This document shows positions 51,946 through 64,000 of a stretch of 64,000 nt of DNA, piece by piece. Made by a program: the position numbers and the translations under genes. The DNA lies in contig JAOVVO010000024.1 in assembly GCA_028564675.1 (NCBI GenBank), forward strand, positions 213,213-277,212, written 5' to 3'. Each line of letters starts with the position of its first letter. Position 1 is the stretch's first letter. The notes under the pieces were generated by a model that did no database searches, was not told where the DNA came from, and saw only the letters and a list, made by a program, of their open reading frames with translations. Origin of the DNA: Onchocerca lupi. Lineage: Eukaryota > Nematoda > Chromadorea > Rhabditida > Onchocercidae.

Positions 51946-54900
51946 AATTAAATAGAACTGCGCACTGGTCATTACGAAAATGAAAAGTATCTTCCAGTAA
52001 AATGCTTTATCATATGAATTTTTTCCCTCATTTTATAAAAGAAAAACTTATGATATACATAAGTTTCATTCTTTGGTGCCTATTTCGCTCAATATCCTAC
52101 TAACTGTAAACACTTACAACAAAGTCATTTATAAACATGAATTCTATAAATATAGGCTTAAATATGATCTTAAATTATATATCCTTTTTCATTTAAGGAC
52201 TGCAAACTCGTTGATCAATAATAGTAAATCAGTTTTAATCTATTCATATCTAACAAGGATCGAAATTTTCTATTCACCCGAATTGTTTCATAATCATCTT
52301 CAGCTGGAGGACGTCTTTCACATAATTCGCGCTCATACTCCACGGCCAAACGAGTTTCATCATTGAACAGTGAACCTTGCTTTCCCTAAAAGAAATTTCT
52401 TTTTTCAAAATAAAAGAAATACATGAGATGCAAAACTCCCTGTAATCAGGAAAATTCATTCATACTGAAAGGCAAAATTTTCTTGTATTTATCAACTGGT
52501 TCATATTCACAAACAGCTTTACATCTTTTCGAATAAATTATGAATTACAATTAGATAAAAACAAGAACAAATGATCAATTTACAATTAGCATAGTTTTTA
52601 TTTCCTAAAGTTACATTTATTTTCAAAAAAATTATAGATCTAGCATACCTCTGAAAGATCAATTGTTGAATCGGACATCAAATTTTTATTCAGACCAAGC
52701 TTACTTATGATGTACTGTGGTAAATCTGGAACTCTCGCATTACCTGCACCGAGCTGCTCACGAACCGCCCCTTCCGTTTCTTCTAACAAGTGATAGAATT
52801 GATCTGGATCGAATTCCTTTAAACACGAGGGATAAGGGAAAAAAAAATAAACGCTGCTTTTGTGAACTGTTTAAAGATTTTAGAAATGCATTTTTTAAAT
52901 TTTTGCTATTCCTTCTTTCTAATAAAGCTATTCATGTTATACTGCAATTGATGAAAACTAATTACCAAACATTCTAAAATACGAGCCGGTCGAGAAATGA
53001 TCATAAGTACGTGCTTCACCATTTTAGACAAAAGAGCAAAGCTTTCAGGTGAAGTTTTTTCATGCGCTTCAGCGATAACAGCTTCAAGTCTTTGCGATAT
53101 CTCTGAGAAGTAAGAGGCATTGGTGAGATCATCTCTTGATTTTGACAGACAGTCTGAAATTCTCTTTATAATCATAATGAGAACTTCTAAATATGCCTAT
53201 AAAATTTAAGAATTTCTTAATAATAAAAAGCATTTCAAACCCAAGTATAAAATTATTGGTTGTTTCTTTAGCGAATACGAACGTGTTATTCTTTTTGTCT
53301 TAAATTTTTATATCCCAGTTCTTTAAATAAAGATTTCCATGAAATACATGGTATCTTTCCATATTTTAATTTGTCATTGATTTGATAAAATCAAATCAGT
53401 ATTTAAGTTAATTTGTTGCGAATTATAACTAATATGACTTTCAGATGAATCCTTTTCCGACATTTCTAGGTAATCTATCATTCAAAACTTCAGAAGTAAC
53501 ATATGAAGCACCATTAGCAACTTCGACAATTTGATGATGAAGAAACCGCACAGCACCATCTGAGATCAGTCGGATTTTGGAATCGCCATCCAAATTGTCA
53601 GCGATCATCGATTGACGACTAATCAGTGAGCTAAGTGAAGTATTTGGTGAACTATTCCAGGTATCTTCCAAGCATATACTTTCAGGTCGTAATGTCGTGT
53701 CCAAAGATGCAACTCCAGATAATAGAGCATTTTCATCGATAAACTGAGTGAGTTGTTCTTCCATTTGCTTCTTTGCCTAAAAAGCAGGATGAAAAATTTC
53801 AAAATACTCCCTCCTTTTTAACTGGCGATATTGTTTAATTTGATTAAAAATATGGAGAAAGTATGATAATTTAGTAATGCCTACAGAATGATATAACAGT
53901 TATGTTTGGAACATTCAAAATTTATGGTTGATTGTAACATCAAATTCTAAATTTGTTCAATTCTATGACAAAAAGTGCATCCACCTTTGGAAAGCGTTCC
54001 TTGTAAATTGTTTTATGGACAACAACATTGTTTGTCGAATCAGAACCGAAATTTACAGAATTTCTACAATATATGAAATCAATATACTTTCAAACTGATT
54101 TAGGGATAGTTCCAGAAATTTAAAAAACTTGTCATTGTGCAACAACAGGATAGCCCATCAGCATATTACATGAGTTTTTATTGAATGACTCATAATACTG
54201 ACACTTTAAACTACTCTTTTCAATCCATTTTGAATTGCAAAAAAATTTAGCAGATTCTGATGTCCAAACTAGCATGGTTTTTAATTTTTTAATTAGCAAC
54301 GAAAAAAATATTAATAAAATATCCATTCATGTATAGAAAAAATTCAGTTTTCTATAATTCAAAATATTTGCAGATCAAATAACAAAAACAACATAGTGAA
54401 AATTTCTTTAAGCTGAAAAGAAAAAACCTTAAACATGTAAAACTTACGTTAAACTGCGGGAACGAGGACGAATTTGACCCAGAAAATCTTCATTTGAACC
54501 CTCAGCACTGCTAAGTCGCAAATCAGTAAGGATATCGCAAAGCTGTTCTTGCGATGAATATTCACTCTAGAAAAAAATTTTTTTTCAAAGATTTATAATC
54601 TCCTGTATTGCTATGACAGAATCGCTTCGAAATAAGAAGTTTTTTTTCCAGAAAAAATGATTTCTTAAATATGATTTTAACTTTCTTTCTTCAAAGAAGA
54701 CATAATGAATGCAGAAGAAGCAAATTTTGCCATCAATATTGAAATATAATTTCACAGCTTTCTCACATTAGCGTGATATAAGCTTCACCACATTGAATTA
54801 TTCACCAGTATGGTAAAACTTATATCACGCTAATGATCCTAATGATACGCTAATCTCACTATATTGGATTAAAAATCTATATACAACAATATTCGTCCAC

Positions 54901-57900
54901 TGCTGATTTTCCATCATGCAAGAGAAAATTCATTGTTTTCTCTTGCATTTCTCTTGCACTCATTATATTCATTATAGAAAGATTTGTTTTGCACTTTAGA
55001 ATTTTTTTATATTTTTTGCATGAATTAATCCTTATGAAAAAATTCCTAAAATCGAATAACCGAGAATGCTGAAATGCTTCCAGGCGTTCCATAACCACTT
55101 GATGATGGAAGAGATGCAACTGACCAACGTCTATTATCTTGAGCTGAAGCTAATGACGTTGTACGTGAACCATTCGTTCTGAAATAGTATGATTTAGTAT
55201 ATGTCTCTAGTTCATTCTTTATTCCTTATTTCTAAAAAACAAATCTCGTTGAAATAAGTTTTTTTTTTCTGCATTTTTCGCATGGAAATAAAAAGAGTAT
55301 TTGAAAAGATCAAAGGACACAGACCTAAGCGGCACAGCTACTGGATTTGTTTTTCCATGAAGAAAGGGGCATAGAACAACACGACTAGGCGATCGGCACT
55401 TTCGCGCAAGAATAGGAGATGCTGAAGCATTCAAACTTCGACGACACCCAAGGTTACTTGTCGATGAACACGAAAGATGACTCCCATCTTTTCGCTAGAA
55501 ATTATGTTTGATTTGCATAAAATTGGTTCAAATATATCAAAAGAAAGCTATGCAAAAATGTTGTGCTTCAATGATATTTGCATTAATAGGAACAAGAATT
55601 TATTGATAGTGGCGTAAAAATATAAAGCAAATCATTTCCTTCCTTAAGAAAGGGAAGAAAAAAAACCAACAATTAGAAAGGATAAAAAGTAAATGAAATG
55701 TTAGGTATTTACTAACATGTAACAATAAATCATCAGCAAGAATATTTCTTAAATTGACCTTTTCAAATCTAATCCAAAAAATATTACATACTCGAAGAAT
55801 GGAAGATGACTGAACTGATGCAGAAATTTGTGGATCGGAATGACCTAATGAAGAGTTACGCACTCGCACCATATTTCCTAATATTGCAATATGATTTGAA
55901 CAAGAAGAGTCCACTGATTTTTGACTAAGCATACCTAAAACTTGAAATTCAAAATGTCCAGTGAATACAACATTTTGCAGCAATACCAATATTAAACTTC
56001 AATAACTTTGACAATTCTGGCTCCGACAAAATCACTGTTAACGCCTTGGAATTTGTTTTTTTAATTTTTTTTTTTTAAAATCAATGATAATCCGAAGTTG
56101 AAGTTTTAATTAAATTAAAATTAGTCAGTAAATGAGAATCGAACAAGAGATTATATATCGCAAATTAAAAAAAGAGAAATAAGACATTGTAGAAGCACTT
56201 AAAAATAATGGCAAAATGTGGGTAAAAGAATACGTAATGAGGCTATGATGAAAAATAAGAAAAGTAAAATTGGACAGAAATAGACTAATGGAGTTGAAAG
56301 AATTCTTGAAAGTGATCACTTCTCGATCCTACACATTGAGTAAACGACAATTTAATCGGTTTTATTGAGAGCGAGCCAAAAATTTATCTCAACAGCATTT
56401 CGCTTATAAATGGTATACAAGTAAAAATTATATTGGCACTTAAAGGCAAGTGCCAGAGACGAAGTGTTTCCTTTTTCATCTTTCCTTGAATCATCTAAAT
56501 GTATTAATAATATGTAAAACATACTTTTTAAACGGAAAGAATTTATCTATACAGGCAATAACTTTGATGAAATCGTCATCTGAATAAAAATACGGTTCTA
56601 AAATATTCGTTTCGAAATGCGAACATATTTTAATGTGAATTTTTTTTTTAATAATTTAGTATTATCAGCTCATCTTAATGTTAATATTTTAACAGAAAAT
56701 TAGGATCAGAGTACCTGATTTTAAAAGTATTCCATAAATCCCTTAGCCGTATCAAAAAATGACAGCAAAAAAAAAAAAAAAATAAATGAATAAATTCCTA
56801 AAAAGCGACATTAGCAATTTACTCAATTTTATTTCGGAATCTAATTTATTCAGTAAACAGTGAGTCGCATATCTATTCCTAGAAGGTATTCAAGAAGCAA
56901 CTTTAACAGGCATAAATTGGAAAAGAAAAAAACAAAGTTAATGAGAAACATCAAAAAATGCAGAAAATACGATATGTTTTAATATTTAAAACGTTCATCA
57001 AGTGATTCTCTGGAGGATGAAAGTTTTTCTATTCTTACACAAATCTGAACCATCAACACTGTACATTAGCTAATACTCATCCCAACGGGGGTCGGGGTTT
57101 AGACGAAATTACCATAAACGATCATGTTTGCTACGCTTTCAAGTTATCAACAGCTGCTGCTTTGAAATAAGTGACCATGCACTGCTAGTTCCATCAAGTA
57201 GGAAAACCAAAAACTCAGAAATGATCTCATCGCTATAAAAATAAAAATTAAACACATTTGTAACATAGACTGTTTTCTTCAGCTGAATGCTTTACAATAA
57301 TGAGGAGAAAAAATTGCTTGTCTGATCAGCAATAATAGATAGATATTCAGTGATCAAAAAAATCAAGATGACAAGCGTCCAGAATAAATGACCAACAGAA
57401 TTGCGAAATCCCAAAAAGCAGCAACAGATCTCCAACAACTATCTAATTTTGTAACAAAGCTTTGAGATGTTATTTAGAAGTGTATTACTTCATTTTTTCC
57501 ACCTTAACAAGCACATTTTTATAGCTCAGAAACTGAAAATCTGTCCAAATAGGAAGCAAAATTTTGTGAACATTCGATGCATATATCAAGCAGCATGAAT
57601 TGCTACAAACTTATCAAACAGAATTTATCTAAATCAACATCATTCATTACCGATTTTCATGATGTAAAATTTACTAAAATGCTTTTACCTACCTCAGCAT
57701 GAAACTTAAAATTGATGTCTTCAAAGTAGATCCGTGTGAATTTCCCATTTTTTAAATTGGTAGTAGCCATGATGAACATTCTTATTTTGCAATCATAAAC
57801 GAAAGCATATTAAAATATGAATGGAAAATACTTGAAACTATTGCCATTAATCTAGTGGCAAACGACAAATTTAATCTGTCCTAATTTAAACAACATCATA

Positions 57901-59088
57901 ATAAAAGAAATGTTCATTTCTTACCAGACAAACGCCTCCCTTGTTTGTGTGACATCTGCACTAAAAACCGGCTCTCTAGATTATCAGCACTACCTCTGTC
58001 GATAGCAGTTTTTGTACCAACTGTGGGACCTAAAATTCTTGTGATATGAGACCAATGAATTGAATTTCACCATAATATCTGTAGTTCCATGATTTAGAAT
58101 TTATTAAAATGATATAATTCATTTGAAAAAAAAGGCAAAAATTAACTTTTAGATGAATCTGAATATATCATTTCGCTAAAAAAAAAAAGAAGACACACCT
58201 TTAGAAGTTGCAATTGTACGAGGCAACTGATAGGATGCAATTATTTTTTGCCGTGACAAGCGATGTTCTTCATCAAATTCTGACGATAGTCCGTGAAAAT
58301 TATTCTGCGTCGAAAGTGAACGAACAGGGCGAAGTAATATGGGTGAAAGCATCAAAGAAGGAGTTGAATCGACGGGTGATGGCTAAAAATCCTTTAAAAA
58401 TATTCGAATTTCAATATTTTTGTTGAATTTATTGAATGATAATTTTCGCAGGGAAAGCCTTTCTTTGTGAAACATTTGAATTTTCAGCATAAATAAATTA
58501 TAAAACTGAAAATAAAAACGCGAAATGGTCTTAAAAAAGAGACAGTGTTAAAGAGAGGCAAGTGAAATTTACGAATACAAGAACATAATCAGATAACAAT
58601 TCAACTTAATATTGCTGGCTGCTGCTTATGGCATGCATATGTGTTTGTTACTTTCAGTTTCTTAAAAGTGAACTGAAGGGAGGAGGAGCTTAGAAATACT
58701 TTCTTCAGTAATTACATATTCTCCATTCCTTCATTTCCTCTCTTTGATTTTTTTCAGTCTTTTAAAATAATTCGCTCATCTTTTCATTATTTTATTACAC
58801 TAGTAATCATACAAGAAAGACAAAATTTACTAATCGAAAAAAGGTATAACGATATTCTTAATAAACTACACCATACGATCGTTAAAAACTGATAACCATT
58901 AAAAAAGAAACAACCATGAGAGGAACAACAGCAGGTATTTTTTTCCGAAAGGTAATATGGGCATCGGTGAATCCAGAACATTGCGGTGAGCATATTGATT
59001 GTGAATTCTTCTCCGGCCAACTTTTTTCGTGCTCTTTATGCGAAGTATCTTTCTTCAGCAGTTCATTCGACCAATTACTACCATTCAT
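45568..59088 (-). CDS. kin-4: MAST-family serine/threonine kinase with PDZ domain (KIN-4)
   Basis: About 28 exons, stop TAA at 45568. N-terminal exons 58201-58385, about 57930-58030 and 55800-55933 join in phase (GNMVRVRNSSLGHSDP is MAST-typical). The MAST pre-kinase helical domain covers about 53770-52650. The kinase domain covers 52.4-49.9 kb with all landmarks: glycine loop ISNGAYGAVYLV, FALKKMKK, HRDLKPDK, KLTDFGLSKIGL, GTPEYIAPEVILRQGYG, KPVDWWALGIILYEFL. The PDZ domain is at 47525-47780 (GFGFTIRSVRVYLGEQ). A basic SLFRRLSGKRTS motif follows at about 47050. The C-terminal exons (about 46672-46770, 46170-46290, 45568-45690) are low-complexity. The 5' end is tentative: exon 58915-59101 (ATG at 59088) joins the 58385 exon in phase 0. 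Confidence 0.93.
51889..51941 (+). repeat. Poly-A tract (53 nt) in kin-4 intron
   Basis: An uninterrupted A run directly next to the exon carrying the kinase glycine loop. On the coding (minus) strand it is a T run, ending about 30 bases before the acceptor, where it would act as an extreme polypyrimidine tract. Length uncertain. Confidence 0.9.
54766..54835. repeat. 25-bp inverted repeat in kin-4 intron
   Basis: The arm CATTAGCGTGATATAAG plus eight bases (54766-54790) pairs with 54811-54835 with two mismatches around a 20-bp loop. Partial extra copies of the arm core (GCTAATG, CGCTAAT) follow to about 54853. It is probably a miniature inverted-repeat remnant. Confidence 0.7.
57139..57770 (-). 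CDS. Possible alternative first exon or nested small gene inside kin-4
   Basis: Exon 57693-57770 starts with ATG and encodes 26 residues (MATTNLKNGKFTRIYFEDIN onward), ending at a good donor GAG|GTAGGT in phase 0. It is not used in the phase-consistent kin-4 chain, which runs from 57930-58030 straight to 55933. It could be an alternative start splicing to the phase-0 kin-4 exon at about 55340-55498. A second open piece at 57139-57232 (after TTTATAG; DEIISEFLVFLLDGTSSAWS, stop TGA) lies just downstream but needs phase 2, so a direct join fails. Confidence 0.3.
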
Positions 59089-59101
59089 TTCAACATCAGC
59101 A

Positions 59102-60996
59102 CTATATTTTAAAATAAACCATGTTCACTTTATCAGCTGTTATCTGAAAATGTGCATCTATTCAAATGCTTACAAATCATTGTTATTATTTAAACATCAC
59201 GCGAAATCTGAAAAAAAAAAGTGACACAACTGTTCTGATATCCAAATAATTCGTAAAACATTGTGTCAATCACCAATTTCAATTAACAAATAATTGGCAG
59301 CATATGGTAACATGCTGAACGTAACAATGAATTAGTCTTATTAACCAAAGTTAAGCAGAAACTGCTGGACAATTTGAGATCATGGCCCAATGAATAGTCT
59401 TTTCTATTTATTATCGGTTAAGTTGTGTAATGAAAATGCCTAAACAACAAGACAAAGTACATAAAAAAATAGTGACTTTTCTTTCAAAAAACAACTTATC
59501 ATTTTTATTGCTAGAATTATCAATAGATGAATAGCGAATAAATTAAGTTGATAAAGAATTAATTAAGAAAAAGTTATGCTTTTCTCCTGCATGCTTTATT
59601 TCGTTTTTTAAATAATAAGTTGATGGAATTTGGGGCGAAATTCCAGCAACAATAGCTTTCATTTTCACATAGAAGTACCTGAAGTGCATTTATTTGCTTT
59701 ATTTTTGTCCATTTTAATTTTTCCGTTCCCATTTAATTAACCTTTTTAATACGCCAGGAAGTATTAATTGAAAAGAATTGAATTCACTACAGCGATAGAA
59801 TGAAGCAGAAACCATCATTTATAAACTATGGGCATATTGAATCAATCAAAACTTATGTTTTCTTCACTTAATGGATTTTATAGCTTATTTGAATGAAAGT
59901 AAGAATCCCTGCATTCAGTTTTTCTGTTACATGTATATGTCTTCTTTTGGACAGAAAAGTGAGAAATTATTGCCTCTAACGGGAAGGAAAGTTGGAAGAG
60001 AGAAGAAAAAAAGAGTAGAGAAGGAAGTACGGTTACACGATCTCCAATGGAAAGGAGAGAAAGAGAAGGATATGTCAAGGTAACGATCTCTTAATGTTTT
60101 GTCCAGCCAATTGCTCAATCGATTTGCAATAATCAAAGTTCGTCGATGACCACCCGTGCAATAACTCTGGATTTCCATCCTATTATCGTCATTTGACCTT
60201 TTCTAAACGTTGATAAGAAAGGATAAGCACTAAATGTGCAATATGGTGGTAAAACAAGAACGGATCAAGCCGTATAGTACGATTGATGTGAGGTGAAAAA
60301 ATTTGAGACGATGATGAGACGGATAGGAGTATGTAAAAGTTAAATACTGGCAAGATTCCTTCTGTGACAAGCGAAGGAGCATAAGATGCATATTTATAAG
60401 ATTAAGCGCTGCAAAATGATTCGAACGAATTGGCAGATGAGTATTTAAGATTTTGACCATCCTTGGACGCTTAGTGGGATTGATATTTACTATCAAGGTG
60501 TGATTACTGTAATGAATGAAAGTAGAGAGTAAAATGACGGTTTATAAAGATTAAGACTGCGCAATATGCACAATAACAATATTCGCTACCTACTTCAACG
60601 TCAAACGAATCTCCTCCGAAAATGAAAAGATCTTTTCGTTTTCATTTTGTCCCACCGAATCATCCTTATGCTATTGTAGCATGTTGAAATTTCATTATCA
60701 AATCAACCCAAAGGCAATTTGCCAAAACAGATTGATAAAGATGTGGCCTTGGCCTTTATTAATGTGACGCTTTGACATAAGTTATTGAGTCTGATATATG
60801 TACCGGATTATTAATGTAAAGTGTGGATTTACTTAGTCTCGAAATATTCTGATATTATTGAAATATATTGTTAAAGTTTTTCCAAAAATTTCTGATATTG
60901 TTAAAATTTATAACTAAGAAAGGATGGAAGGAGTTGTGAAAAATAAATGGAATAATTACAGCGTTTCAAAGTGGTAAAAAATCAATTGGGAAGGTA
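59102..60996. other. Intergenic region between kin-4 and the C3orf33-like gene
   Basis: Probably the divergent promoter region of the two genes. One minus-strand stretch, 60084-60178, starts with ATG and reads well (MEIQSYCTGGHRRTLIIANR, then LSNWLDKTLRD), ending near a GTTACC donor. It could be an alternative kin-4 first exon, but its phase (1) does not fit the exon at 58915-59101. Nothing else was recognised. Confidence 0.4.
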
Positions 60997-63164
60997 ATGG
61001 CGCATAAAGTAATGGTCAGGGAAGCTGATGATCGTCACTACGCTGCTTTGATCAGGGTTTGATTTTAATTTTACTTCGGTTGAAATCTAACCTTTTATTG
61101 CTCGCAGCATTTCCAGGTTTATAATTTTCTATTAATATCCCATGCCGAGCAAGAAAAGAGAGGGACATTGCAATACTTGGCAGCACTCTGAAATTTCATC
61201 GTTTTAGAGTATATTATGAAATATTTGCATTACAGGGTGTTGTTTACAGCGGTGGAATTTTGAGCATTATCTTATTCGTTCGGAAAACACGAATGGTATT
61301 TTCTTAGCTTTTGCCACAAGCATAATTTTGAGCCGCTGTGAAATATGGAACTGCCCTAATTTTATACCTGCCATTTCATATCCATTTGTTAGAGATTTTT
61401 GAAAGGAAAATCAAATCATGCATTATGTTACGAAATTTATTTATCTGTTTTTCATTTTAAACTAGATATCGTCATTTAACTTTCACCAGCTGAAATTATC
61501 GTTACCAAGAAGGAGAAAGTGTGTATTTTTTTTTATAGTGTGCTGGGCCAATTCTGAAATAATGACTTCTCGTTAATCATTGGTGGGAAATGTACTATAT
61601 TTCGATTTGATTTTGCGAATTACAGTTTGCGAGATATGAAAAAGTATCAGAGATACCGCTTGAGATATACAAAAAGCAACTTGATTTGAAAGGGATTGTT
61701 CGTGCTGTTCATTCAAATGGTTATATGAAAGTTGAACATATACCAACTTTCACGATGCCGAAATTTCTTACCAGAAAGAAATCCATCCAGGTAATGCATG
61801 GTTTTAATGTTTTAAATTTATATGTAGATTCGAGTGCATGTTTTTAACTAGTTATTCATTCGAGCAATTTCCATAATTTTTGGCCGATTATGAAGAGAAA
61901 GACAAGTATAGATGGAATAATTACTCACTGGTTGAAGTATTTTCGAAATACTTTAGAAAATTGTGTAGCCAGGATTGCTGAATATACGACTTGCGGGTAT
62001 TGATGTTTCGGACGCTGGTTCGGAATATCTTGCAAAAGATGTGCGTTTGCGTAGTAGTCAGATATTCTTCTCTGCCATCAAGCCTATTGAAAATAACACA
62101 TGCATCGATGCTGAAATTTATTTGAGGAAGGTCATTCTTTGAAAATTTTTCAATTTTTTTTTTTTTTTTTAAAGTATAATCTGATTTTAAAGTTAATATG
62201 ATCGCACGACTTTACATATAAATTTACTTCATGCAGTCTTTGTAGAAGCGATTTCTGCAACTAAATTTAAATGTGGATTTGGTACGTCGAGGTTTTGCAC
62301 GTGTGATATCACTGAGTAATCAAGAGCATGTGGATGCATTGAAGACCAATCCCTCGTATACAAGGTTGATATCAAAATTGATCATATCTGAAAAGGTTTT
62401 TTTTTTCCTGATATGGTTGAAAAAATCATGCTTTAACCATCAAACCAAAAATTTTGAAAATCTTTTCAAATTAAGACTGAACTTTCTGTAGAATTCTTCA
62501 TCTTGGTATTTAACTAATCTTATTATTTGTATGGAAATTCTTTAGATCGCTGATCGTCGAGGATTAGGCTTATGGACCCGTGATACATGGGCAGAAATTG
62601 TATTTTCATATCCTTTTACTTTGAAGCAGATTATCCGTTCAGCAGCAATGACAAGATTTCTGGTAATTTAAAAGCCGTTATAAAATCATGCTAAGTTGGA
62701 AACCTTTTTGAAGAAGAGAAATTTAAGCCAACTTATATGATTTTAATCTTCTGGAAGAGTGATTAAATGATAAAAAAAATTTTTTTTTCTCCTTTTCTCC
62801 TGATGAAATGCTATGTAAATTGAATAAATGTAATGTTATTGGCATTACTGGTGACTTTTTTGGTAATTGTTTTCATTCTAAAAAATACAATATCACCGTC
62901 TCACTATCTACTTTTATGATAAGACATTCTTGTTCTGGGGATTATAAATATCGTTTAATTTACGATGTTAAATATTAATAATATATTTAGATAGCAACTG
63001 CAGTTGCTGGCAAAGAAATGCTTATCAAAGGGAATCGCATATCGAAACGAATGATTAAAGTCATCGTTGCTTTAAGCCAGAAAACATTTATAATGGTGCA
63101 ACAATTAGCGGATGCATCATTGAGATTAAATAGTATGATGAAAAGGAGGATTGATAAATTTTAA
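60997..63164 (+). CDS. C3orf33-like membrane protein with SNase-type fold, 295 aa
   Basis: Seven exons: 60997-61056, 61236-61295, 61626-61790, 61969-62130, 62246-62395, 62546-62662 and 62991-63164 (TAA). All six introns are phase 0 and the product is 295 aa, against 294 for human C3orf33. Exons 1-2 give a short N-terminus and one membrane segment (GVVYSGGILSIILFVRKTRM). Exons 3-5 hold the OB/SNase-like core: LKGIVRAVHSNGYMKVEHIP, NIRLAGIDVSDAGSEYL, NVDLVRRGFARVIS, matching C3orf33 (LRGRL..ENGLEIEHIP, VKLAGVELTETGK, NLNEEILRRGLGKTV). Exon 6 has RGLGLWTRDTWAEI, like the family's GEGIWKEDSE. Catalytic Arg/Glu of true nucleases are not evident. The human protein has been linked to mitochondria and AP-1 signalling; function here is unknown. 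The 3' end is basic and helical. Confidence 0.85.
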
Positions 63165-63679
63165 TCTAAGTAAATTCGATCAGTGAAGTTATTATACACT
63201 GTATTTTAGTATTTAGTGAATTTGGTTAAAATACTTGCAAATATTCTAAATTATTTGCATTAGTCGCCGTTAAAATATGTATTTATCTCACTTGTTTTTT
63301 CAGTTTCTTAGATACCACTTTTTATTAAATTAGGTTTTCGACAATGTTGATTATATTTTAGATTTGTTTGATCTATCTGTAAATACTGAATGCTTTACAT
63401 GAAAAGTATGTGAAAATACATTGATAAAAATTTCATGCATTGATGAAGATTTCTCTTCATTCAATTTAACAAGTGTTTGTATCAGTTCATATATTTGCAT
63501 TTACTCTTATATCGACGTTTTCATAATTTTTTCTCGTTGAATTCTTTGTAGTATCTCACACATAGAGAATAATGAAAGCATTAGTTAGGTCCTTCCTATG
63601 TTTTATTTATTGATTATAACTGCAGCTATTCGAATTTTTCAGTTTCTCTTTGCTATTAAGAAAATCTTTTTGCGTTTAG

Positions 63680-63785
63680 ATGGCTAATTTCGAGAAAGTA
63701 TTGATGGATGTTGGCCCGAAGGGTCTCGCTCTTATAGCTGGCACTGTGGCTACTGGATTTGGCATAAAGGAATCTCTCTTTTCTG
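63680..63785 (+). CDS. phb-2: Prohibitin 2, first exon (gene continues past window)
   Basis: The ATG follows GCGTTTAG directly, so the start is also a likely trans-splice site. The exon encodes 35 residues (MANFEKVLMDVGPKGLALIA, then GTVATGFGIKESLFS) and ends at G|GTATTC in phase 1. The pattern matches the prohibitin 2 N-terminus (human: GPRGMG..., GAVAYGVRESVFTV) and would continue with Val and the EGGHRAI motif in the next exon, outside this window. Prohibitins 1 and 2 form ring complexes in the mitochondrial inner membrane (family knowledge). PHB1 or another short mitochondrial protein is less likely. The rest of the window (63786-64000) is intron. Confidence 0.7.
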
Positions 63786-64000
63786 GTATTCCCATTCTTT
63801 CAGATTATTTTGGCACCGTAATCTCCACCAGTATAATTAAATGGAAAGCTTTTTTAATTCCTTAGAGAATTCATGTTTGCTGAAATTTGCTGATTTTTCG
63901 CTTAGATGCATTTTTTTTATTACCGAAGATGATATTTTTTGAAGTTTATTTGATTGTTTTATTCCAAAAATTCCTCTGAATCAGAGTAAATATATATATA

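Noticed and set aside
58208..58426. Plus-strand frame starting MQLYEATDRM
   Set aside because: It lies opposite the kin-4 exon 58201-58385, whose minus frame joins the next exons in phase.
58916..59224. Plus-strand 102-aa frame starting MRGTTAGIFF
   Set aside because: The minus frame over 58915-59101 is hydrophilic, starts with ATG and joins kin-4 in phase 0; the plus frame shows no homology.
60230..60496. Minus-strand 88-aa frame starting MIVNINPTKR
   Set aside because: No splice context, homology or protein-like pattern; taken as chance.
1..64000. CRISPR, phage or bacterial (for example endosymbiont) insertions
   Set aside because: No regularly spaced repeats, no long intronless bacterial frames and no ribosome-binding-site pattern were seen anywhere in the window.

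Overview
The window looks like nuclear DNA of a nematode, probably a spirurid or filarial worm. This is inferred from: high AT content with long A and T runs; protein-coding genes split into many short exons (about 80-250 bp) with GT..AG introns of roughly 60-700 bp; TTTCAG-type acceptors sitting 0-20 nt before start codons, as expected for spliced-leader trans-splicing; and protein sequences closest to nematode orthologues recalled from knowledge (LIN-7, ETC-1, KIN-4). No bacterial operon, phage, CRISPR array or rRNA was seen. I did not recognise a tRNA, but could not scan for them computationally.

Layout. 1-7.4 kb: a poorly resolved region with coding-looking fragments, including several small cysteine-rich, probably secreted plus-strand genes; one (6821-7354) can be modelled completely. 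7.4-9.7 kb: no gene seen. 9.7-20.5 kb (minus): a TEX2-type ER lipid-transfer protein. 20.9-21.7 kb (plus): mitochondrial ribosomal protein L27. 22.2-24.8 kb (minus): TTC19, a complex III assembly factor. 25.4-26.3 kb (minus): ISCA2, an Fe-S cluster assembly protein. 26.75-27.2 kb (minus): a 74-residue coiled-coil protein of unknown function. 27.9-29.1 kb (minus): LIN-7 (L27 + PDZ). 30.4-38.3 kb (minus): a UBE3C/ETC-1 HECT ubiquitin ligase. 38.36-38.62 kb: a possible 66-residue protein. 39.3-44.4 kb (minus): eIF2B epsilon. 44.5-45.15 kb: a possible small membrane protein. 45.6-59.1 kb (minus): a MAST-family kinase (KIN-4). 61.0-63.2 kb (plus): a C3orf33-like SNase-fold membrane protein, modelled completely. 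63.68 kb to the edge (plus): first exon of prohibitin 2.

Functional themes: mitochondrial proteins (L27, TTC19, ISCA2, PHB-2, probably the C3orf33-like protein) are mixed with ER and synaptic scaffold genes. The minus-strand block from eIF2B epsilon to ETC-1, with its close upstream neighbour, has the spacing of a trans-spliced operon. As I recall, eIF2B epsilon and etc-1 are also adjacent in C. elegans (D2085.3/D2085.4). Genes were modelled by hand from reading frames, splice dinucleotides and phase matching. Exon borders marked 'about' are uncertain. No convincing new biological system was found; the best leads are small unassigned genes.
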